From: Sclerurus mexicanus
Taxonomy: Eukaryota > Chordata > Aves > Passeriformes > Furnariidae
DNA length: 64,000 nt
NCBI GenBank assembly: GCA_013396755.1
Contig: VWZF01005999.1
Span: 227,158 to 291,157, forward strand
Reading direction: 5' to 3'
Positions 57,301 to 63,463 of the stretch are shown here, piece after piece. Numbering within the stretch: position 1 is the stretch's first letter; each line of letters opens with the position of its first letter. The position numbers were made by a program, and so were the translations under genes. The notes beneath the pieces are model-generated. The model was given only the letters and a program-made list of their open reading frames with translations, ran no database searches and was not told the DNA's origin.

Positions 57301-59321
57301 TCTGACACTGTGGCTTTGTCCTCCAACCCAAGACATCTGCTGGCACATGTTAGTCACTGGTGCAGCCCCCCAACACCGTCTGCTCCCAGCCTGGGCATCA
57401 ATCATGGATACAGGGACCAAGCACTATCTTGCTGAGGTTAAAAGAATTTCCCAGCATCTTCCCCCGCTGCTGCACGGGCTCCTTTTTAAAGAAATACAGC
57501 TTGCTGGGTAAGAGCCTGTCCCTGCGCCCCCAGAGGGACAGCACTTTTCCCACTGCTGTAGGAACCATTAACCACTGTCAGTGCTGCTGGAGCACAGAGC
57601 AGAGCACATCCATCTCCTCGCAGTGATGCCCTTTGGACACTTCAGCCTCCCCAGCAACTCCCCAGGTGCCAGCGTGGCCTGGGCTTTATGGGCTGGTTGT
57701 GCAAGCCCCTCACTCCCCAAGTGCTGTCACTATGAAATTAATAGGCAGCATTTGCTCTACGCCCTTCTGGCAGGAGGAGAAGCTCTGTGTGCCCAGCAGG
57801 GAGGGCCAAGGGCCAGCCCCCAACTCACACAGCTGAAGAGCTCCGTGGTCAGCCCCAGGTAGTTGTGCAGGGCCAGGAAGGTCACCCTCTGCAGCCTCAC
57901 CATGATGATCTGCAAGGCAGAAACAGCAAAGGATTGAACGTTCTCCCACACTTGTTCTGGCATTTCGGGCCAATCGTGTCCCGCGGTACCTGGAAGCACT
58001 TGGCAAAACACAGACTGCACCCGGAGCTGAAAAGCCTTTTCAGCAGCTCATAAATTGAGACAAGAGGTTGAGTCAAGTCATTTACCAATGACTTCACCAT
58101 CACTTGACGGCACAAGAATCCAAAGTCTTACTCCCAAACACCAAATGCATTTTGCTTTCTGTAAACATCAATAATGAAAGTGCCTTGGAATGAAGGAGTT
58201 TGCTTCTGATTTTCCCCTCTCATTAAGACAATTCATCCAGCTTTCCCCTCAGAGCCTGAGCCACTGCTCCACGAGCACCCAGACCTCCCACAGGACAGCA
58301 GTGCCACCCAACCCTCCTAATTCCCACTCCCAAACCATCCTCTGTTCTGTATCACTGAGCAAATTAAGTTGGTATCAATGATTCTCCTCCCCAGCCAGCA
58401 GTACCAGGAGGTTCATGTGCCACTCATAAATCACCCAGAGAGCAGAACAGCTTGCAAGGACAGACAGATTTCGCAGTGACAGTGAAACAAAAGGACAGCC
58501 CAGAGTGACTCATCAGCCCCTGCACCCTTTGGCTGTCACACCTGAGGGACCTGAGGGCAAACTGGAATCCCTCATTCCTGATCCCTGCACCTCCTCCCAC
58601 CTGCAAGAGGGACAAACCCCCTTCAGTGCTCACCTGGGAACTGGCTGAGCTCCTGCAAGGCAGGGGAGGGTGAACCTAAACCTGATCCAAAGCCCAGCTC
58701 TTTCCTCAGGTGCTGCCAGACACTTCTGAAGTGGCACTTCATGGATCAGTCTGAATTCTGTGAAGTTCCCAAAGGGTCAGCCCTCACCAAACAGCTTCTA
58801 AGGGTCCAGCAGTCCCACTTCAGAACACGTGACAGTGGATTCCAAGGCGCTCTGAAGCACTTTTGGTGCTCCCCAAGGTGCAGAGCCCATGCCAGCAGCT
58901 CCTGCTCCCCCAGGGAGCAACGAGCTCACAGGGCAGGCCAGGCTGATTCAAGCTGCTATCACAGCAGCAACTCAATTAATGGAGATACACAGGAAGAGAT
59001 CATTTATATACAGAAATGATAATGCTGGGATTATAAAATCTAGACATCTAGAGGAATAGCAGAATTATTCCAACTCTTGGGAAGCTGCACTTCCACAGCT
59101 GCCAAAGGACAATGAACTTGCTGAACATCCAAATGTCTTCCACGTAACTCTGAAATGAGAGCAATTCCCCCTTGCCCCTCAGTTCCACCCACCTGCACCA
59201 TTCTCACAAGAGTTTCAGGATACTTCTGGAACACATCTTGGAAGGCACTTGCTGGAAGTCTCAGTATTGTGGATGGAGTGGCTGCTCGGGCTGAGACCGT
59301 TTTGTAAGGAGCAGGGTGGCC
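332..59321 (-). CDS. PNPLA7: PNPLA7, partial, 14 internal exons (541 codons)
   Basis: PNPLA7 is a serine lysophospholipase of the neuropathy target esterase family, anchored to ER and lipid-droplet membranes, with three CNB-like domains ahead of a patatin domain. Fourteen exons with GT-AG borders and matching phases join into one open frame of 1,625 nt. Numbering residues from the first exon here: end of CNB1 about 1-70, linker 71-220, CNB2 about 221-350, CNB3 about 355-465, pre-patatin segment 471-541. PNPLA7 rather than PNPLA6 is supported by TSDNIK and SEEVPLTAF (mammalian PNPLA6 has NSDIIR and CAEVPMVAF, from memory) and by ETPSAVFHYS in the linker. The transmembrane N-terminus and the patatin GXSXG/DGG catalytic residues are outside the window. 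No internal stop or frameshift was found. Exon numbers used below are local to this window. Confidence 0.95.
467..633 (+). mobile_element. CR1 LINE 3' end
   Basis: 5'-truncated CR1 running from cccagagaagctgtggct to the cccaacccaaaccagt terminus. It lies 72 nt upstream of the exon 14 acceptor and is inverted relative to the CR1 at 813-932. Confidence 0.85.
813..932 (-). mobile_element. CR1 LINE 3' end
   Basis: Begins with the inverted terminus (ataggatcacggaatccc, tttgggtgggaagggacc) and stops at ccatccagcctggct. Confidence 0.85.
2656..2795 (+). mobile_element. CR1 LINE 3' end
   Basis: Short 5'-truncated copy from catccctggaagtgccc to ccaacccaaagcgctc and attccgtgatga. Confidence 0.85.
4588..4992 (+). 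mobile_element. CR1 LINE 3' region
   Basis: Longer copy that includes the upstream ggaggagctggggttgttca motif and the 3' end, finishing with cactctatgatcct. Confidence 0.88.
6296..6430 (-). mobile_element. CR1 LINE 3' end
   Basis: Inverted copy: gggaaggaccttaaagatca through ggggcagccacagcttctct. Confidence 0.85.
6642..6773 (+). repeat. Polypurine tract, imperfect 5- and 10-mer repeats
   Basis: About 120 bases of almost pure A and G (gagggaaaaggagggaaaa units). The gene transcript (minus strand) therefore carries a long polypyrimidine run. A single N is at 6752. Confidence 0.9.
8150..8410 (-). mobile_element. CR1 LINE 3' region
   Basis: Inverted copy starting gaatgctttgggttggaggg and reaching the ccttcccaatatcccc segment. 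It ends about 185 nt downstream of the exon 13 donor in the gene's direction. Confidence 0.87.
8595..8744 (-). CDS. PNPLA7: PNPLA7 window exon 13 (pre-patatin segment)
   Basis: 150 nt, entered in phase 1 and left in phase 1 (2 + 49 codons + 1 nt). It reads HPLGLHSSSSKWDAGNPAS, then LSTVAIMPVSEEVPLTAF, and ends KHALSAV. The acceptor is TTCCCAGCAG, a tandem NAGNAG, with the distal copy chosen because GGT-CAC-CCT gives the conserved GHxLGL. The donor is G|GTGAGT. SEEVPLTAF separates PNPLA7 from PNPLA6. Confidence 0.96.
10210..10262 (+). repeat. A/T-rich simple repeat
   Basis: aaaaataaataaataaaagt followed by further ataa-like units. Confidence 0.85.
10738..11086 (-). mobile_element. CR1 LINE 3' region
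   Basis: Inverted copy starting near ggtcgggttggaaaggaaca and running to the ttctcttctccaggcc segment, about 120 nt from the exon 12 donor. Confidence 0.87.
11205..11265 (-). CDS. PNPLA7: PNPLA7 window exon 12 (end of CNB3)
   Basis: 61 nt, entered in phase 0 and left in phase 1 (20 codons + 1 nt). It reads [20 protein letters not shown]. The acceptor is ATTGCCAG and the donor G|[19 protein letters not shown] is characteristic of PNPLA7 (PNPLA6 has HLLSQKILGNLQQ, from memory). Confidence 0.96.
12520..12690 (-). mobile_element. Divergent CR1 LINE fragment
   Basis: Inverted, more degraded copy (ttggctggaaggggcctcta, atccacagcttctctgggca). Confidence 0.7.
14070..14340 (+). mobile_element. CR1 LINE 3' region, second subfamily
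   Basis: Contains ggttggatattaggaaacat, tcttccctgaaagggtggtc and gtggttgatggttgga. It is the same subfamily type as 50248-50455. Confidence 0.8.
15335..15358 (+). repeat. (TCC)n microsatellite
   Basis: About seven tandem TCC/CTC units. Confidence 0.9.
16296..16602 (+). mobile_element. CR1 LINE 3' region
   Basis: Well preserved copy from aaagatggagagactattta to the end gggattctgtgattcc. Confidence 0.9.
17153..17302 (-). mobile_element. CR1 LINE fragment cut at an N
   Basis: Inverted copy (cacagaatagtgtattgcag to ctggagctctggcagc). It stops abruptly at the single N at 17303, where the related copy at 1-190 continues. Confidence 0.8.
20312..20364 (+). mobile_element. CR1 LINE 3' terminus, very short
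   Basis: About 50 bases: gggatggcttttaaggtccc, accccaaaccattccatgat. Confidence 0.75.
21041..21124 (+). mobile_element. CR1 LINE 3' end, internally deleted
   Basis: Reads gcttggagcaacctggtcta, then skips the usual tgtccctgcc part, then gcaccttccaacccaaacca. Confidence 0.8.
21285..21438 (+). repeat. 50-bp minisatellite, three copies
   Basis: The motif ccacctggtgggtattgctg recurs at 21291, 21341 and 21391, exactly 50 bases apart. The copies differ by only a few bases (for example gctgccagcc against gctcccagcc in the last). Each unit holds an imperfect palindrome around ccacctggtgg. Confidence 0.95.
21938..21958 (+). repeat. Perfect 9-bp hairpin
   Basis: gtccctgag and ctcagggac separated by gca. 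No T-run follows; the role is unknown. Confidence 0.6.
22526..22639 (-). CDS. PNPLA7: PNPLA7 window exon 11 (CNB3 cassette and helix)
   Basis: 114 nt, 38 codons, phase 0 to 0. It reads VEALTHQPRATTVHAVRDSE, then LAKLPEGALVSIKRKFPQ. The acceptor is CCCTTGCAG and the donor CAG|GTAAGG. THQPRATT keeps the arginine expected in a phosphate-binding cassette, the only one of the three CNB domains here to do so. A 22-bp-type minisatellite begins about 12 nt upstream of the acceptor. Confidence 0.97.
22651..22915 (+). repeat. Minisatellite next to the exon 11 acceptor
   Basis: About a dozen units of roughly 22 bases (cattaaccaggagccaggg) and shorter variants (cattgaccaggggg). It is interrupted by an N at 22810. 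On the gene strand the array ends about 11 nt before the AG of the acceptor. Confidence 0.93.
23394..23503 (+). mobile_element. CR1 LINE 3' end
   Basis: Reads ggacaggctcggagcaacct and agctttaaggtccctcccaa, ending caatctgggattcc. Confidence 0.82.
23590..23760 (-). mobile_element. Old CR1 LINE fragment, another subfamily
   Basis: Inverted copy recognised by ccctgctcaagcagggtccc and the following gtgtccacacagggttgga. The 5' limit is uncertain. Confidence 0.65.
25601..25755 (+). mobile_element. CR1 LINE 3' end
   Basis: From gttgtggctccctgggagtg to cccaacccaaaccatgccag and gtctgtgatt. Confidence 0.87.
27300..27420 (+). mobile_element. CR1 LINE 3' end
   Basis: From ggtcagggtttggagcaagc to ccaacccaaaccagggtgtc and cgattct. 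Confidence 0.85.
28859..28875 (+). repeat. Short (GCT)n run
   Basis: gctgctgctgctgctgc within the intron between window exons 10 and 11. Confidence 0.85.
30078..30500 (-). mobile_element. CR1 LINE 3' region, third subfamily
   Basis: Inverted copy beginning cacagaatcacaggttggaa, with ccttgggcagccccttccaa and tccatggagaaattcctcct. It is closely related to 42391-42850. Confidence 0.83.
30536..30553 (+). repeat. (CT)n microsatellite
   Basis: About nine CT dinucleotides following the CR1 at 30078-30500. Confidence 0.9.
33924..34116 (-). mobile_element. CR1 LINE 3' end
   Basis: Inverted copy with an intact terminus (tcatagaatcacagcctgga) running to gccagggcctgcccaccc. Confidence 0.9.
35585..35602 (+). 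repeat. 18-bp perfect palindrome
   Basis: cagaccctatagggtctg equals its own reverse complement. It sits in a short stretch (35530-35610) with repeated tctatgggg-like words. Confidence 0.8.
35741..36010. promoter_or_regulatory. CpG-dense patch over exon 10
   Basis: By eye there are roughly 27 CG dinucleotides in 270 bases, including ccgcgcgcg just downstream of the exon 10 donor. The surrounding intron is CpG-poor. Whether it is a regulatory intragenic CpG island or only a GC-rich exon with its flanks cannot be told from sequence. Confidence 0.4.
35841..35964 (-). CDS. PNPLA7: PNPLA7 window exon 10 (core of CNB3)
   Basis: 124 nt, entered in phase 2 and left in phase 0 (1 + 41 codons). It reads QGDKSDCTYIVLNGRLRSV and GEYGRGDLIGV. 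The acceptor is CTCTGCAG and the donor GTG|GTGAGA. The phosphate-binding cassette begins here with GRGDLIG, where the usual Glu of GEL is Asp. The exon lies in a CpG-dense patch (35741-36010) unlike the CpG-poor introns around it. Confidence 0.97.
35965..37313 (-). other. PNPLA7: PNPLA7 intron between window exons 9 and 10
   Basis: 1.35 kb, GTGAGC to CTGCAG. One CR1 at 36168-36437; nothing is recognised in 36450-37310. Confidence 0.85.
36168..36437 (+). mobile_element. CR1 LINE 3' region
   Basis: From ggctgaggacaagataaggg through ttagactggacatcaggaat to ccaaaccattctgactctat. It is about 200 nt upstream of the exon 10 acceptor. Confidence 0.9.
37314..37445 (-). CDS. PNPLA7: PNPLA7 window exon 9 (CNB2 end, CNB3 start)
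   Basis: 132 nt, entered in phase 2 and left in phase 2 (1 + 43 codons + 2 nt). It reads IMREQPSVVLGVAHTVV, RMSPFVRQIDFALDW and EVEAGRAVY. The acceptor is CCACCAG and the donor AG|GTGAGC. It holds the C-terminal helices of CNB2 and the first strand of CNB3, both strongly conserved in PNPLA6/7. Confidence 0.97.
38400..38551 (-). mobile_element. CR1 LINE 3' end, cut at an N
   Basis: Inverted copy from atcacagactcatggaatgg to tggggcagccacagcctc. It ends at the single N at 38552. Confidence 0.87.
38553..38757 (-). mobile_element. CR1 ORF2 reverse-transcriptase fragment (decayed)
   Basis: The minus-strand translation resembles the C-terminal reverse-transcriptase part of CR1 (family: KFADDTKL, FNKxKCxVLHLG). 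Here it is disrupted by frame changes and substitutions, for example KFAGET in place of KFADDT. It abuts the 3'-end fragment at the N, so the missing middle of the element may be a biological deletion or an assembly collapse. Confidence 0.8.
38895..38960 (-). mobile_element. CR1 ORF2 reverse-transcriptase remnant
   Basis: The plus-strand text cctgacccaggtgcagcacc followed by cttggccttgttgaacctcc is the same RT motif (FNKAK) as in 38553-38757. It is short. Confidence 0.7.
42391..42850 (-). mobile_element. CR1 LINE 3' region, third subfamily
   Basis: Inverted copy (aaccatggaatcactgaagc, cctgggcagccccttccaaa, tttctccaggctgagccccc). It ends about 145 nt from the exon 8 donor. Confidence 0.85.
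42862..42879 (+). repeat. Short (CAG)n run
   Basis: cagcagcagcagcagca following the CR1 at 42391-42850. Confidence 0.85.
42994..43199 (-). CDS. PNPLA7: PNPLA7 window exon 8 (core of CNB2)
   Basis: 206 nt, entered in phase 0 and left in phase 2 (68 codons + 2 nt). It reads DVNVCFVVSGMLHVYQRK, later HPGELVGQLAVLTGEP, and ends SISKSHFY plus GA. The acceptor is TGCTGCAG and the donor GA|GTGAGT. The PGEL turn of the phosphate-binding cassette is kept. The Arg that contacts cyclic-nucleotide phosphate in CAP and PKA falls in GEPLIFT, so it is absent. This agrees with the family pattern and suggests a structural or non-cAMP role for CNB2 (inference). Confidence 0.97.
43200..43942 (-). other. PNPLA7: PNPLA7 intron between window exons 7 and 8
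   Basis: 743 nt, GTGAGT to TGCAG. No repeat or other feature is recognised. Confidence 0.85.
43943..44020 (-). CDS. PNPLA7: PNPLA7 window exon 7 (start of CNB2)
   Basis: 78 nt, 26 codons, phase 0 to 0. It begins NPALLNGKVTLHQV and ends GTVLSRQGDQ. The acceptor is TTCTGCAG and the donor CAG|GTGAGT. This is the first part of the CNB2 beta-barrel; the AGTVxxRQGDQ turn is diagnostic for the family. Confidence 0.95.
44728..45050 (-). mobile_element. CR1 LINE 3' region
   Basis: Inverted copy from cacaatcccactggtttggg through tccaagatcttgtccaaagt to cttataaatcttcatcag. Confidence 0.88.
45732..45890 (+). mobile_element. Possible ancient CR1 fragment
   Basis: aatactggaatagattgcac followed by ctggagatctttaagagcc resembles the older CR1 consensus (ggaatagattgcccagag, ttggagatattcaaa). 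It is heavily degraded. Confidence 0.4.
47788..47934 (-). CDS. PNPLA7: PNPLA7 window exon 6 (linker to CNB2)
   Basis: 147 nt, 49 codons, phase 0 to 0. It begins STLKKTVTVTETPSAVFHYS and ends VEAAKKDLSTLMKLD. The acceptor is CTTTGCAG and the donor GAT|GTGAGT. ETPSAxFHYS and AxKDLxTLMKLD are shared with mammalian PNPLA7. The second half is the N-terminal helix leading into CNB2. Confidence 0.95.
47935..48842 (-). other. PNPLA7: PNPLA7 intron between window exons 5 and 6
   Basis: 908 nt, GTGGGT to TTTGCAG. A short CR1 3' end at 48628-48708; nothing is recognised in 47940-48620. Confidence 0.85.
48628..48708 (+). mobile_element. CR1 LINE 3' terminus
   Basis: About 80 bases: aggccaggttggaggtggct, tggatgggctttaaggtccc, caacccaaaccactgtgat. 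Confidence 0.82.
48843..48943 (-). CDS. PNPLA7: PNPLA7 window exon 5 (linker, DMAYERAR)
   Basis: 101 nt, entered in phase 1 and left in phase 0. It reads SNSSGAKSDMDMAYERAR and ends ASSPGTAK. The acceptor is TGTTTGCAG and the donor AAG|GTGGGT. SDxxMAYxRAR is a conserved island in the PNPLA6/7 linker. The first 17 nt of this exon and its acceptor recur at 50882-50898 at the edge of a duplicated contig. Confidence 0.95.
50248..50455 (+). mobile_element. CR1 LINE 3' region, second subfamily
   Basis: Contains gagattggacattaggaaaa, ggtgatggttggacttgagg and the end caattctgtgattttgtga. Confidence 0.82.
50791..50880 (+). repeat. 25-bp minisatellite at contig end, copy 1
   Basis: Units ttcaaccccaactcatcccc plus tcctg start at 50791, 50816, 50842 and 50867 (25 or 26 bases). 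The array is broken by the N at 50881. Confidence 0.95.
50882..50898 (-). pseudogene. Truncated copy of PNPLA7 window exon 5
   Basis: The first 17 nt of exon 5 (48927-48943) plus its acceptor recur at the edge of the repeated contig. There is no donor, because the contig stops at the N. If the duplication is an artefact, this fragment does not exist in the genome. Confidence 0.75.
52203..52410 (+). mobile_element. Copy of the CR1 at 50248-50455 in the duplicated contig
   Basis: Same bases as 50248-50455 at an offset of 1,955. It is part of the 50882-52835 repeat and not an independent insertion. Confidence 0.85.
52746..52835 (+). repeat. 25-bp minisatellite at contig end, copy 2
   Basis: Same array as 50791-50880 at +1,955. 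It runs into the N gap; after the gap, cccctcctgttcgaccc at 53113 is the last, diverged unit, so the gap lies inside the array. Confidence 0.9.
52836..53112. other. Assembly gap, 277 N
   Basis: Unsequenced stretch inside the 25-bp minisatellite. Open frames that cross it are meaningless. Confidence 1.
53623..53670 (+). repeat. Two-copy 27-bp repeat of a small hairpin
   Basis: tggaagacaaacttcca occurs twice, 27 bases apart. In the first copy t and a flank the arms, in the second c and g, so the pairing is kept (9-bp and 7-bp stems with an acaaa loop). Confidence 0.75.
55673..55765 (-). CDS. PNPLA7: PNPLA7 window exon 4 (variable linker)
   Basis: 93 nt, phase 1 in and phase 1 out (2 + 30 codons + 1 nt). 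The middle codons read TLKISGAENSEHIF, then RRSLSSPPYAG. The acceptor is GAATTCCAG and the donor TCCA|GTAAGT. Its place corresponds to the low-complexity linker with the RS-SVP segment in mammalian PNPLA7. RRSLS looks like a basophilic kinase site (R-R-x-S), which is inference. The other two frames hit stops within the exon, so the phase fixes the frame. Confidence 0.85.
55766..56609 (-). other. PNPLA7: PNPLA7 intron between window exons 3 and 4
   Basis: 844 nt, GTAATG to TTCCAG. It contains a CR1 at 56276-56552, about 57 nt downstream of the exon 3 donor. Nothing is recognised in 55770-56270. Confidence 0.85.
56276..56552 (+). mobile_element. CR1 LINE 3' region
   Basis: From gtggtgataggacagggggg through ggatattgggaaggaatcct to ctcaaaccagtctgggattc. 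Confidence 0.9.
56610..56754 (-). CDS. PNPLA7: PNPLA7 window exon 3 (inter-CNB linker)
   Basis: 145 nt, entered in phase 0 and left in phase 1. It begins QSQAIPLVSVTSV and ends EALEM plus one base. Mammalian PNPLA7 has ESQAIPLxSVASV directly after TTELFNP, which matches in motif and spacing (TTELFSC, then QSQAIPLVSV). The middle is rich in Ser, Thr, Lys and Glu and is poorly conserved. The acceptor is CTTGCAGCAG, a tandem NAGNAG; the donor is G|GTAATG. The phase-1 exit is exactly what the next exon needs (codon G+AC = Asp). A longer open frame on the plus strand over this exon is a shadow. Confidence 0.9.
56755..57828 (-). other. PNPLA7: PNPLA7 intron between window exons 2 and 3
   Basis: 1.07 kb, GTGAGT to TTGCAG. 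No repeat or other feature is recognised. Confidence 0.85.
57829..57909 (-). CDS. PNPLA7: PNPLA7 window exon 2 (CNB1 terminal helix)
   Basis: 81 nt, 27 codons, phase 0 to 0. It starts IIMVRLQRVTF, continues HNYLGLTTELF and ends FSC. The acceptor is CCTTGCAG and the donor TGT|GTGAGT. IIMVRLQRVTFLALHNYLGL is one of the most conserved stretches of PNPLA6/7 and closes CNB1. An alternative donor three bases earlier (T|GTGTGA) would break the phase with the next exon, so TGT|GTGAGT is preferred. Confidence 0.96.
57910..59192 (-). other. PNPLA7: PNPLA7 intron between window exons 1 and 2
   Basis: 1.28 kb, GTGGGT to TTGCAG. No repeat or other feature is recognised. Confidence 0.85.
59193..59321 (-). 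CDS. PNPLA7: PNPLA7 window exon 1 (CNB1 C-terminal part)
   Basis: 129 nt, phase 0 at both ends, 43 codons beginning GHPAPYKTVSARAA and ending KYPETLVRMVQ. The acceptor is TTTCCCTCAG and the donor CAG|GTGGGT. The sequence covers the last strands and the start of the C-terminal helix of the first CNB-like domain (family: FxKYPETLVRxVQ). At the place where cAMP-binding CNBs have the phosphate-contacting Arg, the residues are PAPYKT, so no canonical arginine is visible. The preceding exon (family motif GDSVHSLLSILDIIT) was not found and probably lies beyond 64000. Confidence 0.93.
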
Positions 59322-59783
59322 CTGAGGGAAAGTTCCAGAGACACAAGATTAAGCCCCCAACCCTTCCCAAATTCCTGCTTTGCTGTTGTCTATGTCTGAC
59401 AGGCATGACCTGACCACAAAAAGGCTTGAACTCGTGCTCCAGAACCTATGAGAGGTGTCAGGAGGTTGAATTCACACCCGCAGCTCCATCAGAATTAGAC
59501 AGAATTAAGAGCTCCAGGGAGGTGGATCAGGTTAAGGGTCTATCAGCTCTGCCACAGATTTATTTCAGGCTTCAAAGCTTTTCAAATTCCAGCCGAGGAG
59601 AAAAGAAGGCTTGTTGATTTTATTGTCTGTGCTGACAGCCAAGGCATTTGCTGCAAAAACAACCACAGGCTCTCACAATCAGTACAAAACACAACGAAAC
59701 TGTGCAGTAATTACAGCCCTGACAGACAAAAACCAGGCAGACTTCTTGTGTTTCAAGCTACATCCAGAGATGTACCTTCATAC

Positions 59784-59797
59784 ATATATATATATAT
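59784..59797 (+). repeat. (AT)n microsatellite
   Basis: Seven AT dinucleotides in the upstream intron. Confidence 0.85.
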
Positions 59798-62700
59798 GAA
59801 ATATTTCATGAGGCAAAGCCAAACAGCTCCTCTTTACTTGAGACAAATTGTGTCTGCTCAAAGAGCAGATTGAGAATGAAACCAATGAAAAACAAAACTG
59901 CGAGTGGGCAGAACACAGAGATTTTTTTACACCGGTTTAAGACTCTTCCTCTTGAACCAGAACAGATTTTAATAAAAATCCACAGCCAAACACTCGGATA
60001 AAACACTCCAGACAACGCCCCTTCCAAAATGGAATGCTGGAAATGACATCTCTAACTCATGAGCTCATTTACTCTACACCAAGCACTGATCCAGGCAGTG
60101 TTTCGGAGCCCTTCTGCAGCGCAGGGCAGGAGCACGGGAAGGGATGGAGTTTGCCCTCCAACAGTCACCTCCCAGCTCTCCCCACCCTCAGCTCCAGCAG
60201 GCAAACCTTTCCAGGCACTCAACACACATGTTAAATGCTCATTACAAAGGAAACAACCTGCAAGACTTCCAGAGCGCCAGACAACACAATCCTGGAAAGG
60301 GATTCCTGCCTGGAGAACCCAGGGAAGAAAATGAGACTTTTTATATGACAATAATCACCCTGGAAAACAAAGCTGCAGCTCTGGCTGCTGGGCTGGGAAG
60401 GCACCACGAAGTAGCTTCTAAAATTAAATCAAATTAATTGGAACCGATTTCCTAATTACACCAAATTCAGCTGACCTTTTTATAAAAGCTGGGGAGAATA
60501 TTAGTAGCTTTGATTTTCAGCTTCCTGGGGGATTTGGAATTTTAAACATCTCTTTGACCTACAGTGCAAAGCTACCAGTGTCCTCAGTTTTCCCAAGTTT
60601 CTTCTAATTAGGGAAAGAAATTAACAATTTGCATTTCTGTGCTTTGCACACAAAAATAAACGCAACAACCCTCTTTTACAGGCCAGTTTAGTTCTTCATC
60701 TGAAGCCAGCACTGAAGTTGGGCTGCTCCTCATACTTCAAAGGAAAAGACAATGCCAGTATTCTGCTTTCAAGCACATATTTGCCAGCAACTGTGTTTCC
60801 TGCAAATCTCTACACCAAATATGTGGAAATCTTGTAAACCTTTAGCTGCTGGACAAGTATAATCAAATCTAAGAGTGTTTCATAACAGCTATTCCACAGA
60901 GCAGGACAAGCCCTGCGTGCACCATAACACGGTCCCCAGTCTGCCCAGTAAAGTGTTGGGCCCTTAATGGTGCTTGGGACAGGAGAGTCTCTAAGGCAGT
61001 TTCAGGACAATAGTGGGTAATGGTGCAGCAGCCCCTTCCTGCAAAGAACAGCCCATTGCTCCAGGTTTTCAGCACATAATCTGGCCTTTTTGAGATCCCT
61101 GCACGAGAACAGCTCTGCCCTGAGAGCGCCAACCCCACAACGAATGGGTTTGGAACTGGTAAAAGCTCGGCGAGGAAATGTTCTGTAATTGTCAGTTCTC
61201 CCAGACAGAAAATAATCAGCAGCACAGGGAGCATAGCAGGTTTCAATTATGCTATTCTGCAATCCCACACTGAGATGACAAGAACTGTTAAGTTACAATC
61301 AGTAGTGAAACAGCGTTTTTTCCAGAGAGAACTTTTTGTTCTCGGGGCAGGTAACTATTTACTTGTTCCAAGAGCTGGGAGATGTCACCTACAAGCAGCA
61401 GCTGAATCCAATGACAGCTGGTGGCCAAATCCAAACGAGTTTGGTAAAGAAATAAGAGAAGCAGGTGCTTTCCATTCTCCCACCTGCAGTGGTAGCTCCT
61501 CTTTGGAGATCTGGCACATTCTCCCTGTTCCCATTGCTGGGGTTTATGTTCCCTCCCCACTGCTGCACCCAGAGCTCCTGAGAATCCATCACTTCTTCAG
61601 AACCTCCTCTGTCTTGTCCACTGCCATCTCCACACCCCTGAGCCCTGCAGGCTCCCCTTTATCCAAGGGTTTTTTCAGCTGCTTTTAGTCCTGACTTCCA
61701 TTTTTCCCCCCTCAGTCCTTGCCAAGGGATCAGTATTCCTCCCAGGCTCCTCTTTTTCATTCCTGCTCCCAGTTTTCCCAACACCAGCTCCACGTGAAGG
61801 TCAAAAGAGTCAACCCCAAAGCTCCTGCAACCAGCATCACAAGCCTCCTCTGCTGGTCCCATTTAACTCTGCATGAACACTCCCTGTCGAGGGAGAAGTT
61901 CTGCCTGCTGGAAACCCTTCATGGACATCAACAATGCTCAGCTCAGAGACTTCTTGAACATTTGGGGCAGCGCCAGAGTCAGATTAACTCCACCTCAGAA
62001 GCCCAGGAAAGGTCCTGCACCCACTTGGGTTCAAGAGCTTCCAGTTTCTCCTCTAAGTTTAGAGAAATCAGCCCTGATCTGTTCTCATGTCACAGCTGGT
62101 ACCTTTGTATTTAGTAGATCTGAAGGGACTTTTCAATCTGACAACTGCAGGCTTAAATTAGAAAAGTGGCCTTTCTTTTAGATCCAACAAGGAGAGCTCT
62201 TGCAGCAACCTCAGCTTTGCTGCAAACCTCTCAGCTGAGGGAGCAGCCTGACACCACGGGCTACAAAACTCAGTCCAAAGAAGCACAAATTTAGATAGGA
62301 CAACTGCAGTCCTCTCTGCATCCATCCCTTCTCCACGGCAGAGCCTGGGCTTGGGTGGGACAGGACAATTAAGGTTATGGTGTCTGCCTTTGGAAGGACA
62401 CTGCAGAGTCTCCTCTACTTTGATCCCTCTCCTTGCCCATTTTCATGCTACTCCTATGCCTAAAGTCAGCAAGAAACATAAGGAAAAGGAAAAACAGAAA
62501 TAAAATCAGCACTTTTATTTCCCACAAAACTGGGAAATGAGGAACAAAGGAGTTGTAAAAATAAATGAGAACAAGCTTAGCCCAAAAAAATTGCCAGGTT
62601 TTCTCATTCCATATTCTTCTCATGCTGCTAATTCTATTCAACACACTTTCAATCACTTTTATTTACCAATGGTATAACTAATGAGAAAGAGCAAAAGAAT

Positions 62701-63463
62701 TACAGAATGAGAATTAAAACCCAAAAAATCCCCACCACAACACAACATGAATGGCAACACTCTTAAAAAAACAAAGCCACAAAACACTGTTAGACAAGAA
62801 GGATTTCTTTTCCTATATTCCTTTTAAAAAGCAGGAACATGGCTAGTATTAGTGTTGCAATATGATGGTCCTGCTCTTCAGAATATTATCATGAAGAAAA
62901 TTGGTGGTGGAAAAACTAGAGAGAAAGGTACTGCTCTGAATTTACAAAGACATTTGTATGAATTTGACAGCAAGAACTAGACCTGTGCAGTCCAAATTAT
63001 TCACAGGCCATTACTTCCTACAGAAGAAAGGTTGACCAAGCTTAAAAAATGTTATCACTGTCACTAGGTTTTATGGGAACTATAAATACAGATCTCCGGG
63101 TGTGTGTTTGCATTTGAAAGTGGCAAAGAGCACTTTCTGGAACCCTGAAGCCACTTACAGAGGGAGTGATGGCACCTCGGGATGAAGAGAGACAGCCAAG
63201 CACGAGAGAAATGCGGCACGAGGGCAGACACAACTTCTTGATTAGACTGTCTTCATCCTCTCAGCTACCCAAACCCTTCAAGGGAGCACCTTCAGTGCTT
63301 GAGTGTTGCCAAAAACGATGAATTCAACACCTTCCACTCAGGCACTCCCAAATAGCTGCCTTGTGGTATCAGCAAAACCATCAGTGTCATTCCAAGTGAA
63401 ACAAAAGCCACCGGTTTGGACACCAAATATGATCTGAGCCTTCAGCTCAGCAAGGAGCCAAGC

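Noticed and set aside
63042..63233. Possible upstream PNPLA7 exon with a GTAAGT-like donor near 63157
   Set aside because: The minus-strand translation does not match the conserved CNB1 sequence expected before GHPAPYK, and the phase is not supported.
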